Positions 35,140-44,614 of a stretch of 64,000 bases of DNA are shown piece after piece (position 1 is the first letter of the stretch; each line of letters begins with the position of its first letter). The stretch is from Nematostella vectensis (taxonomy: Eukaryota > Cnidaria > Anthozoa > Actiniaria > Edwardsiidae). Below the pieces are notes generated by a model that worked only from the letters and a program-made list of their open reading frames with translations, searched no databases and had not been told where the DNA came from. The position numbers were made by a program, and so were the translations under genes. Location: contig NC_064038.1 in NCBI RefSeq assembly GCF_932526225.1, positions 11,967,070-12,031,069 on the forward strand. Direction: 5' to 3'.

Positions 35140-36164
35140 ATGGCTAGGACACGAGGAAGAGGTCCACGTGGCGGTGCCACACGAGGACCCACCCAGCAAG
35201 CGCCCGTGCACGCTACAGAGCTGAAGCACTATTGAATCGACGCCATGGTCTCACACCACCCACACCACCGGAAAGGCTTAGTCCCCTTTCCTCCTCATCT
35301 ACCACGCCTCCTCATCATCATCCTCTGCAGCTTCACCATTCCACACTATTCCCCGAGACGAGTTTGGAATTCCCCTCGAGATCCCATCTCCCCCATCCCT
35401 ATCTACCCTTGGCGTCCAGCCCACCCGTAAGTACACTTCGAAAACAGCGACGTACTCCACCATCGTTTACACCACGGTCCTCGATATCGCGACGACGCAG
35501 TGACACACCCAAAAAACGGCGACGAATCTCGGTTCCCCGGCGACGAGCGGGTAGTGCCCAGGGACGTCTCACCACCAAAAAGAAAACACCACCACGACAC
35601 ACCAATGTGCTTGAAGCCTTCACAGCTGCCGCTGGTACTCCTGCTGGAAGTAGCAGTAGTATCCCGCTAGCATCACCAGGGATGAGATCTTCGATGGGGA
35701 GCCTTGACCCTCCTTCAAGCACGTCCACACCTAGAAGTCGTTCAACCCGGAGAAGCCGTTCAAAAAGTCGCACCCGCACCCCATCCACACCCTCAACCAC
35801 CTCGGGTCGAGCCTCTTCCCGCGGTAGTGCAAGAGGTGGTGCCAAAACCACCAAAACCATGAAAAAGTGTACAACCCGCAAGAGTCGCACCCAAAACGGG
35901 AACACCCCCAGCAAAACCAAATGCTTCACCACCCGACGCTTCTCTGGTAACGGGGGGCAACAAGGTGGCAAGATACCCTCACCAATCCTCTCAGATATTC
36001 TTAGGCCACGAAACATAGCAACAAGTTGGGCTCGCAGAGTAATGGGCCCCGAATGGAACATAAGTGGACTAAGACCATCCATCTGGAATTATTTTGATAA
36101 AACATCTGATCAAAAATACCAACTAGGTGGGCAAGCGAATAAATGGAGAACACGGTGGGTGTGA
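35140..36164 (+). pseudogene. Arg/Ser/Pro-rich basic protein, core-protein-like
   Basis: It starts MARTRGRGPRGGATRG, then shifts frame near 35215; the second frame reads about 310 codons. The product is very rich in Arg, Ser, Thr and Pro (RRRSDTPKKRRRISVPRRR, and SRSTRRSRSKSRTR). The C-terminus is different: SWARRVMGPEWNISGLRPSI. Composition and position resemble DNA-condensing core proteins of adenoviruses and related virions, but no alignment was made. The function is inferred from charge and neighbours only. Confidence 0.55.
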
Positions 36165-36188
36165 CGGCAAACCGCAGCTCATTTCACC

Positions 36189-36534
36189 ATGTCTACCCGA
36201 ATGAGAAGGAAGTTTTCTACAGGCGCTTTCAAATTCCAGAGGGCAAACACGTCAACGCCTCTTGGCTAATGCTACGCCGGAACAATCAACGCTTTGAGCG
36301 AAATTGGCGAAAACCTTCCAAAGGGGAACCTCAATGTTCCAAGCGCACACCAGAAACGAGTAAAACCAAACTTGACACGATTACGCACCCTGGCCAACAA
36401 GAGAATAGCCAATGGAACACGAAAACGTACAATAACAAGCCAACGTGGTGGTTTTCTCACAGCCCTCTTACTAGGGGGCCTTAGCAGCCACAGCAGCCAC
36501 ACCCGTCTTTAAAAAAGCCATGGACAAAATCTGA
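36189..36534 (+). pseudogene. Small basic protein with hydrophobic C-terminus (pX/mu-like)
   Basis: It starts MSTRMRRKFSTGAFKFQR and has an in-frame TAA at 36267. It continues in the same frame with basic segments (HQKRVKPNLTRLRTLANKR) into RGGFLTALLLGG, where the frame changes near 36478; the closing segment ends in KKAMDKI and TGA (36532-36534). A basic body followed by GGF-LTALL and a hydrophobic end recalls the pX/mu-type minor core peptides reported from adenoviruses and adintoviruses. The likeness is by eye. Confidence 0.5.
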
Positions 36535-36541
36535 AGAAAAC

Positions 36542-36549
36542 TATAAATA
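36542..36549 (+). promoter_or_regulatory. TATA box upstream of the 151-residue gene
   Basis: TATAAATA lies 50 bp before the ATG at 36599. Confidence 0.6.
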
Positions 36550-36598
36550 GTAGGGTACCCTTATACCCTCACCACAGTCACGCTCAACAACGATCACC

Positions 36599-37054
36599 AT
36601 GAGCACGCAAAAAGGAGGAGCACAGCGCATGGCCATGATCCCCGAATACATGGTCAAGATGATGATGGTGCAAAACAACGTTAACATGGCACCGCAATAT
36701 CTTGCCATGGCGAGATTGGATGGTGAAATACGCGCCATCTTGGAAGATACGTCATTACCGATAGACGTTAAAGTACGACGCTACGAGCAAGTGTTAAACC
36801 AATATCTCAAATGGATGGACCAAGTCAAACATACTCGAGCGCCAAGAACAGTTGTTAGACCCGCTACAACCATCCCACCCCTTCCATCACCACCTACGCA
36901 AGCTGAAAAAACACTTCTTCCCTCACCACCCACGGACACACCCTCCTCAGTACCCTCACGCCGAGACATCCGAAAAGGAAAACGACGGCGACGCCTACCC
37001 ATGACTTCCGATAAGACGCCGAAAAGCACACGTGAAGAGAAACACGTCAATTAG
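36599..37054 (+). CDS. Conserved Polinton protein, intact, 151 residues, function unknown
   Basis: This is the only clearly unbroken gene of reasonable size in the element. It begins MSTQKGGAQRMAMIPEYMV, continues with YLAMARLDGEIRAILED and LPIDVKVRRYEQVLNQYLKW, a helical segment, then a Pro-rich linker and a very basic end (RRDIRKGKRRRRLP). The pattern IPEYxxxM ... LDxE ... I-L-x-D ... L-P-x-x-x-K resembles small proteins often seen in invertebrate Polintons. It has its own TATA box and an atcaccATG start. The role is unknown; the basic tail would suit nucleic acid or nuclear targeting. Confidence 0.7.
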   Translation: MSTQKGGAQRMAMIPEYMVKMMMVQNNVNMAPQYLAMARLDGEIRAILEDTSLPIDVKVRRYEQVLNQYLKWMDQVKHTRAPRTVVRPATTIPPLPSPPTQAEKTLLPSPPTDTPSSVPSRRDIRKGKRRRRLPMTSDKTPKSTREEKHVN

Positions 37055-37223
37055 GACCCCTTTCTCCCAGACATCAAATCACCACCGCAAGACCAACACC
37101 CTGGAAAAACCAACCCTTGGGAACCTTTTTAAAAAAGACCATGTGTTGTGATGTGCACCATTCTCTCTCTTTAATAACAATAAAATGTTTTACAAAAAAG
37201 GAACGTGCTGCTTGTTTTGTTTT
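37055..37223. other. Convergent 3' region between two Polinton genes
   Basis: The stops of the 36599 gene (+) and the 37224 gene (-) face each other here. AATAAAATG near 37181 is a possible polyadenylation signal for the + strand. Confidence 0.4.
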
Positions 37224-37816
37224 TTACACAGTAGTCTCAAAATGGTGTGAAGGTCTACTATACAATCTTTGTTTCTCCTTTAGCCACTTGGCAAAAACAT
37301 AGACTTCGGCTCTAGGGCAATGCACGGGGGTATGCTCGGGTTGGTAAAAGTGATACCCACAAGTCTTTGCACTAATGTCCCATAAAAAGTTCATATGAGG
37401 TGTAATAGAGTCATAATATGCCCATAATGCTTCGTATTTGGGGCAACCGTACAGTTCCAAATTAACGCGAGGAATACCATGCTCTTGCGCTCACAGTCTC
37501 CTCCCTTGTACGCTACGACCCCACCTTGACCATATAGGTTATACCACCCCTGGACGACACAGTTCAGTTCCGTGTGTGGGACGCTCGATCCTGGTACAAG
37601 GTCAAAGTTCATTTTCATGATGCGTCGACTAGTGTAACGAACGCATCTCTTGTCACTGTCTGAGAGTTCATTAAATGCGATGGGGAAAGAAAAATGTTTA
37701 CCCACCACTTCATCACCGTGGTGGCAAAACGCTGCTTCCTTGCACCAAAACTCCTTATTCACTCTAAAGCCATCAAAATCAAGAATACCCTTGATATTGT
37801 GAAGAATGCCTTCCAT
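37224..37816 (-). pseudogene. Conserved Polinton protein with exonuclease-like motifs, one frameshift
   Basis: From ATG 37816 it reads MEGILHNIKGILDFDGFRVN, then CKEAAFCHHGDEVV, VVAYKGGDCERKSM; the frame changes near 37480 and continues LELYGCPKYEAL, ending in HTPVHCPRAEVYVFAKWL and a stop at 37224. The open frame runs upstream to 37924 without ATG through an Ala/Gly-rich segment, so the start is uncertain. An IxDFxGF start, AYKGG-E and HCPRAE end are shared with uncharacterised proteins of other invertebrate elements. The acidic and His positions recall RNase-H-fold 3'-5' exonucleases; this is a guess from motif spacing. Confidence 0.55.
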
Positions 37817-37924
37817 GGCAGGTCCATCCGCAGATGCACCAGCAGCAACACCAGCAGCACCAGCAGCGGCATGGTTCACTCCGTCTCCACTTCCTTCTTT
37901 TCCGGCGTCATTTCTCTCACCCAC

Positions 37925-38286
37925 TCAGACACTTCCCAACATAACAGGAAAAGAAAAATGCGGGCACTCACGAAAAAACCAAACCCGAACGAGCACCCTC
38001 GGTTAAAAGAGACACGAGCTTCCTTCCACATCGGTGTATAGGGTACTATAGAAAAAACAAGAGCGAAACCTCGCTATTTATTCACTCTCCGACCTTGCTA
38101 GGAACCAATCAGAAACCTAGACTCGGTAAGAACCAATCACAGATCACCATCGTGGCGCGAAAACATTTTAAACCAATAAGAGAATAGCACCACGAATTTC
38201 TAGAAAGCGCTCCTTACCATGACGTCATCCTTTTCGAAGGCGCCCCGTCTTGACGACCCCAAATGAAAACCAAAGTATAGCCCAGT
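37925..38286. promoter_or_regulatory. Divergent promoter region with several CCAAT boxes
   Basis: It separates the minus-strand 37816 gene from the + strand 38287 gene. CCAAT occurs near 38106, 38133 and 38173, and TGACGTCA-like sequence at 38220. The arrangement resembles the other divergent region at 24082-24734. Confidence 0.45.
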
Positions 38287-39427
38287 ATGGAATCTGGTTG
38301 TGGCTACACATCGACAACAACAACCAATTTACTTACAACAACGATTACCATTGGACAATCGAAAACGTCATTCTTCCCCCTACCTCTGAAGGTCACGTTG
38401 AACGAGAAATCTAAGAATTGGGGCGCCACGAGTACATGCGTAATCTTCGAGAATCGCTCTCTCACCGAAGCACTCTACCCCCACTAGACTACATCCATGC
38501 CTATCGACGAGCATGCATAGCCTGGTCCTACAACGTGTGGGGAGAGTGGAACTGGGAAAGCGATGACCAGTACGATACCAACGCCCACCACCACGAACGA
38601 TCCCCTCTCGATTGGAATCCTTTTGATCATACTCGTCGTCGCCGTCGTTATCGAAACACCCACACCTACAACGACTACGTGAGTGACGAAAGCGATGATT
38701 GGGTTCCTTTTGATAATGCTTGTCGCCGAAACATCAACAACAACAACTACGAGAGTGACAATAGCAATACGAACATACTCTCCGACCTCGATGATGATGA
38801 TGATGATGATGAAAGCGATGAAGAAGAAGAAGAAGAAGAAGAAGAAGTCAATCGAGACGCCCCCACACCACTCTCCCCTCATCCTCCTCTACCAGTCATC
38901 CAACTCAACCCTCCTCCAGCTCAACCCCTAGAACGGTCTCTCGATGATTGCTACAGAGTACTAATAAGAGCTCTAGAACAAGCACTCCCACTGATAAACA
39001 GCAACCCCCTCTCGGTCAACATCTCCGAACGCATCCTAAACGTCATTCGAAGAATGACGATTAAACGTCGATTAAACGACGTGCAAACGGGATCACTGGC
39101 GCCACGCGTCTTTGCTTCTCTACAATCCTTTGCCTACTTCCGGTACATGTTGCGGAACAGGGAAGAACTATACACTTTTGTACAAGCCGCTGAAGCCGAG
39201 AATAACAGGAGTAGCTCATCGCAACCACCCCCTCCCAAAATCAGACTACTGCTTCTACCACTACCACCACAGATAACCCGACACCAACCCAAGAACAGTC
39301 TGCTACCACAGGTAACCCAACACCTTCACCAAGTCATAATGACCTAAGGCTAATCATCCACGTAGAAGGCAGACGCGAACTCGAAGTACCTGCCATTGAT
39401 TTTTCTGACATTCTATGTGAACGCTAA
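38287..39427 (+). pseudogene. Unknown acidic Polinton protein, broken
   Basis: The main frame (about 38418-39347) has an aromatic, charged N-part (YNVWGEWNWESDDQYDTN), a long Asp/Glu tract encoded by GAT and GAA repeats (38790-38850), then a helical segment with LDDCYRVLIRALEQAL and RNREELYTFVQAAEAE. Upstream in the same frame, NNNQFTYNNDYHWTIENV reads into a TAA at 38412. Near 39238 a frame change leads into a Thr/Pro-rich linker and a short conserved-looking end (LIIHVEGRRELEVPAIDFSD) that stops at 39425-39427. I do not recognise it. It is the last Polinton gene before the Merlin remnant. Confidence 0.5.
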
Positions 39428-39474
39428 GAACACTAAGATAGATACTTGATAAATAACGTACTTTTTATGGACCC

Positions 39475-40059
39475 TTGTACTACTGGTGGTCCCTAGACAA
39501 AGGTCGAGACCAGATACGGCATGAATTCGGAATGGCTTCCCATACTGCTGTTGACTGGGATAGCTTTTGCCGCGAGACGTGAGATTGGAGGCGAGGACAA
39601 ACGGGTAAGGATTGACGAGAGCAAGTTTGGAAAAAGAAAATATCACAGGGGCCATCATGTTAAAGGCCAATGGGTATTTGGCGGAGGAAAGAAGCCGAAA
39701 ATTCTTTCTGGTTGCCGTTGAGAGACGAAATGAGGCCACTCTCCTGCCTCTTATACAGAGCAACATCCACAGCGGGACAACAATTATATTAGATTGTTGG
39801 AAGGGCTATATCAATCTCGAAAGGCATGGCTACTCCCACAAGACGGTCAACCATTTTACAGAATTCGTCAGCGACGAGGAATAAGACGAATAAGATCGAG
39901 GTTCACTGGCGACACGCCAAGGCCAGTTTTCCACCCTTCGGAGTAAGGACGTATACCTTCTCCTCATACCTGGCAGAGTTCATGTGGAGATACATGAACA
40001 AGGACAAGGACTTATTTAAGGAGTTTCTGTCAGATGTCAAGGAACTGTACAAAGTGTGA
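39475..40059 (+). pseudogene. Merlin-type (ISXO2-like) transposase remnant
   Basis: Merlin transposases are DDE enzymes related to IS1016. Seen in successive frames: LYYWWSLDKGRDQIRHEFG, then IDESKFGKRKYHRGHHVKG (first Asp region), FFLVAVERRNEATLLPLI, LDCWKGYINLERHGYSHKT (second Asp), and IEVHWRHAKASFPPFGVRTY (acidic residue before the conserved His), ending SDVKELYKV and TGA. There is a stop near 39579 and frame changes near 39590, 39690 and 39880. The N-terminal part of the usual protein is missing. It sits 50 bp past the last Polinton gene and may mark where that element was truncated. Confidence 0.85.
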
Positions 40060-40147
40060 ATCAGCCGCTACTGAAACAAGTCCATCTCCTGACCAAGGTG
40101 AGCCTAGCTAAAAGGTGCACGCCGCGCTTGTTTGTTAGCTCAAAAAC

Positions 40148-40163
40148 GGCTCCTTTAGGAGCC
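40148..40163 (+). ncRNA. Histone mRNA 3' stem-loop, no histone gene attached
   Basis: GGCTCCTTTAGGAGCC forms a 6 bp stem with a TTTA loop, preceded by CAAAAAC and followed by ACCCACA. This matches the 3' processing element of replication-dependent histone mRNAs in stem size, loop size and both flanks. It lies 90 bp after the Merlin remnant stop, and no histone reading frame is seen upstream. It looks like the 3' end of a lost or displaced histone gene. Confidence 0.7.
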
Positions 40164-40174
40164 ACCCACATCTG

Positions 40175-40412
40175 ATAAAGTCGGACCCCCAATGCTTCTC
40201 ATACCACGATACACAAACGACACGATGACATACAAATGCAAAAACAATAATAAAAAAGGAACTTGATTAAGGAACCCCTTATGATGTTTTTTTTTTCAAT
40301 ACGATGACATAGAAATGCAAAAAAAAAGAAAAAAATGTTGTTTTGTTTCAATATTGTTTTCGTTGTTGAACCTTTATACACACAACAATAAACAAACACA
40401 TTGTCTTTTCTA
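40175..40412. other. AT-rich spacer before the satellite
   Basis: It contains two copies of CGATGACATACAAATGCAAA-like sequence (near 40222 and 40302). No gene is seen. Confidence 0.4.
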
Positions 40413-43400
40413 CAGCACCGCGGACTACTGCCATTTTTTTAGAACAGGCACACGTTTTTTAAATCTATTAATATTCATATGGCTTGACTGCAGCACCGTG
40501 GACCGCAGTGCCAGTTTCTTGTAGACCTTTGAATCTATTAATATTCATATGGCTTAACTGCAGCACCGTGGACCGCAGTGCCAGTTTCTGGTAGACCTTT
40601 GAATCTATTAATATTCATATGGCTTGACTGCAGCACTGTGGACCGCAATGCCAGTTTCTGGTAGACCTTTGAATCTATTAATATTCATATGGCTTGACTG
40701 CAGCACCGTGGACGGCCGTGCCAGTTTCTGGTAGACCTTTGAATCTATTAACATTCATATGGCTTGACTGCAGCACCGTGGACCGCAGTGCCAGTTTCTT
40801 GTAGACCTATGAATCTATTAATGTTCATATGGCTTGACTGCAGCCCCGTGGACCGCAGTGCCAGTTTATTGTAGACCTTTGAATCTATTAATATTCATAT
40901 GACTTGACTGCAGCACCGTGGACCGCAGTGCCAGTTTCTTGTAGACCTTTGAATATATTTATGTTCATATGACTTGACTGCAGTACCGTGGACCGCAGTG
41001 CCAGTTTCTTGTAGACCTTTTGATATTAATATTCATATGTCTTGACTGCAGCACCGTGGACCACAGTGCCAGTTTCTTGTAGACCTTTGAATCTATTAAT
41101 ATTCATATGGCTTGAGTGCAGCACCGTGGACCGCAGTGCCAGTTTCTTGTAGACCCTTGAATCTATTAATAATCATATGGCTTGACTGCAGCACCGTGGA
41201 CCGCAGTGCCAGTTTCTTGTAGACCTTTAAATCTATTAACATTCATATGGCTTGACTGCAGCACCGTGGACCGCAGTGCCAGTTTCTTGTAGACCCTTGA
41301 ATCTATTAAAATTCATATGGCTTGACTGCAGCCCCGTGGACCGCAGTGCCAGTTTCTGGTAGACCTTTGAATCTATTATTATTCATATGGCTTGACTGCA
41401 GCACCGTGGACCGCAGTGCCAGTTTCTTGTAGACCTTTGAATCTATTAATATTCATATGACTTGACTGCAGCACCGTAGACCGCAGTGCCAGTTTCTGGT
41501 AGACCTTTGAATCTATTTATATTCATATGGATTGACTGCAGCACCGTGGACCACAGTGCTAGTTTCTTGTAGACCCTTGAATCTATTAATATTCATATGA
41601 CTTGACTGCAGCACCGTGGACCGCAGTGCCAGTTTCTTGTAGACCTTTGAATATATTTATGTTCATATGACTTGACTGCAGTACCGTGGACCGCAGTGCC
41701 AGTTTCTTGTAGACCTTTTGATATTAATATTCATATGTCTTGACTGCAGCACCGTGGACCACAGTGCCAGTTTCTTGTAGACCTTTGAATCTATTAATAT
41801 TCATATGGCTTGAGTGCAGCACCGTGGACCGCAGTGCCAGTTTCTTGTAGACACTTGAATCTATTAATAATCATATGGCTTGACTGCAGCACCGTGGACC
41901 GCAGTGCCAGTTTCTTGTAGACCTTTTGATATTAATATTCATATGGCTTGAGTGCAGCACCGTGGACCGCAGTGCCAGTTTCTTGTAGACCCTTGAATCT
42001 ATTAATAATCATATGGCTTGACTGCAGCACTGTGGACCACAGTGCCAGTTTCTTGCAGACATTTGAATCTATTAATATTCATATGGCTTGACTGCAGCAC
42101 TGTGGACCACAGTGCCAGTTTCCTGTAGACCTTTGAATCTATTAATATTCATATGGCTTGACTGCAGCACTGTGGACCACAGTGCCAGTTTCTGTAGACC
42201 TTTAAATCTATTAATATTCATATGGCTTGACTGCAGCACTGTGGACCACAGTGCCAGTTTCTGGTAGACCTTTGAATCTATTAATATTCATATAGCTTGC
42301 ATGCAGCACCGTGGACCGCAGTGCAAGTTTCTTGTAGACCTTTTGATCTATTAATATTCATATGCCTTGACTGCAGCACTGTGGACCGCAGTAACAGTTT
42401 CTAGTAGACCTTTGAATCTATTAATATTCATATGCCTTGACTGCAGCACCATGGGCCGCAATGCCAGTTTCTTGTAGACTTTTGAATCTATTAATATTCA
42501 TATGCCTTGACTGCAGCACTGTGGACCGCAGGGCCAGTTTCTAGTAGACCTTTGAAACTATTAATATTCATATGCCTTGAGTGCAGAACCGTGGACCGCA
42601 GTGCCAGTTTCTTGTAGACCTTTAAATCTATTAACATTCATATGGCTTGACTGCAGCACCGTGGACCGCAGTGCCAGTTTCTTGTAGACCCTTGAATCTA
42701 TTAATATTCATATGGCTTGACTGCAGCCCCGTGGACCGCAGTGCCAGTTTCTGGTAGACCTTTGAATCTATTATTATTCATATGGCTTGACTGCAGCACC
42801 GTGGACCGCAGTGCCAGTTTCTTGTAGACCTTTGAATCTATTAATATTCATATGACTTGACTGCAGCACCGTAGACCGCAGTGCCAGTTTCTGGTAGACC
42901 TTTGAATCTATTTATATTCATATGGATTGACTGCAGCACCGTGGACCACAGTGCTAGTTTCTTGTAGACCCTTGAATCTATTAATATTCATATGACTTGA
43001 CTGCAGCACCGTGGACCGCAGTGCCAGTTTCTTGTAGACCTTTGAATATATTTATGTTCATATGACTTGACTGCAGTACCGTGGACCGCAGTGCCAGTTT
43101 CTTGTAGACCTTTTGATATTAATATTCATATGTCTTGACTGCAGCACCGTGGACCACAGTGCCAGTTTCTTGTAGACCTTTGAATCTATTAATATTCATA
43201 TGGCTTGAGTGCAGCACCGTGGACCGCAGTGCCAGTTTCTTGTAGACCTTTGAATCTATTAATATTCATATGCCTTGACTGCAGCACTGTGGACCGCAGT
43301 GCCAGTTTCTTGTAGACCTTTGAATCTATTAATATTCATATGGCTTGACTGCAGCACTGTGGACCACAGTGCCAGTTTCCTGTAGACCTTTGAATCTATT

Positions 43401-43975
43401 AATATTCATATGGCTTGACTGCAGCACTGTGGACCACAGTGCCAGTTTCTGTAGACCTTTGAATCTATTAATATTCATATGGCTTGACTGCAGCACCGTG
43501 GACCGCAGTGCCAGTGTTTTGTAGACCTTTGAATATTAATATTCATATTGCTTGACTGCAGCACTGTGGACCGCAGTGCCAGTTTCTTGTAGACCTTTAA
43601 ATCTATTAATATTCATATGGCTTGACTGCAGCACCGTGGACCGCATTGCCAGTTTTTTGTAGACCTTTAAATCTATTAATATTCATATGGCTTGATTGCA
43701 GAACCATGGACCGCAGTACCAGTTTTTTGTAGACCTTTAAATATTAATATTCATATGGCTTGACTGCAGCACTGTGGACCGCAGTGCCAGTTTCTTGTAG
43801 ACCTTTAAATCTATTAATATTCATATGGCTTGACTGCAGCACCGTGGACCGCATTGCCAGTTTCTTGTAGACCTTTAAATCTATTAATATTCATATGGCT
43901 TGACTGCAGAACCGTGGACCGCAGTGCCAATTTCTGGTAGACCTTTGGATATTAATATTCATATGTCTTGACCCC
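40413..43975. repeat. 70 bp satellite array, about 51 copies
   Basis: The monomer contains CTGCAGCACCGTGGACCGCA, GTGCCAGTTTCTTGTAGACC and ATTAATATTCATATGGC, with period 70 and occasional deletions (GATATTAATATT variants). The first copy (40413) and last copy (to about 43975) are diverged, as at array edges. A block near 41263-41760 recurs at about 42658-43155, exactly 1395 bp later, with the same rare variants; the ATATATTTATGTT variant also recurs at 40951 and 41649 (698 bp apart). This is higher-order structure from unequal exchange. It has no long open frames. Confidence 0.95.
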
Positions 43976-44614
43976 ACAAGCCTGCATAACATTATGGGTA
44001 TTTAAATGAGTATTTAAATGAGTAGTCGTTGACCGCGGACCACTGAAATTTAGAGGCCTTAAAAATGTGGCTGGGTATTCTGCAGTTAAGCCTTAAAAGG
44101 TCTGTAAAATGCTTCGCATGAACCCAAAAAAGCGACAATCCTTCTTTGGTTTGAGTGCTAAACTTGTAGAAGCTCGAGTGAAACTTGAGCGGCGAGGCCA
44201 ATGACGAAAATTTGTATATGAACTTGAAGTAATTTGATGTTTGCTGGACATAACGAAGTGTGAACTAGGTGTTACTCCCAATCCCCGTTGTGCTTTGCTC
44301 AATGTTTTGAAGCTCACATTTCATGAATTCGCGCGAAAAACCCGAATTAAATTTGCTTTTTCGAGCATAATAAAAGGGCGGAATTTCTTAAAAATCGGCG
44401 ACGATGAATAGTTTAGTACGATCTTTGGTATAGATATACTTTTAAGCGATTTCCAGCCTAAACGATAACCTTCGGTATTCCCTTAATAATAATTGCAGTA
44501 TTTATAGAACATACAATCTTTATATGTTTTACATATGGTGCCTTTTTATTGGTGGTGGAACATGATGCATAATGAAAGTGTTGTGAAGGGGGATACTACA
44601 CAAGTTTACGCTGA
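43976..44614. other. Spacer between the two satellite arrays
   Basis: No supported gene. Short open frames on the minus strand show no recognisable domain. Confidence 0.4.

Larger units (their letters stand above)
23740..39430. mobile_element. Decayed Polinton/Maverick (adintovirus-like) element
   Basis: About 15.7 kb carrying the diagnostic set of this group: protein-primed PolB, retrovirus-like integrase with chromodomain, double jelly-roll major capsid protein, Ulp1/adenain-type protease and A32-like packaging ATPase, plus accessory genes. Most genes read left to right; the RING gene and one conserved gene are on the minus strand. Coding parts are visibly more GC-rich than the surrounding DNA. 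Almost every large gene has stops or frameshifts, so it is not functional as it stands. The boundaries are approximate: I found no clear terminal inverted repeats or 6 bp target duplication. Confidence 0.9.

Noticed and set aside
35399-36082. 227-codon minus-strand frame opposite the basic core-like gene
   Set aside because: The + strand frame has the Arg/Ser/Pro composition and a TATA box; the reverse frame is its shadow.
23500-39480. Terminal inverted repeats of the Polinton
   Set aside because: I compared the AT-rich ends by eye and found only weak similarity not above background; no pair is claimed.
40413-43975. CRISPR array
   Set aside because: The units are contiguous 70 bp monomers without variable spacers, in a eukaryotic context.
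44093-44317. Minus-strand 74-codon frame
   Set aside because: No domain, no splice or promoter support; it lies between two satellites.
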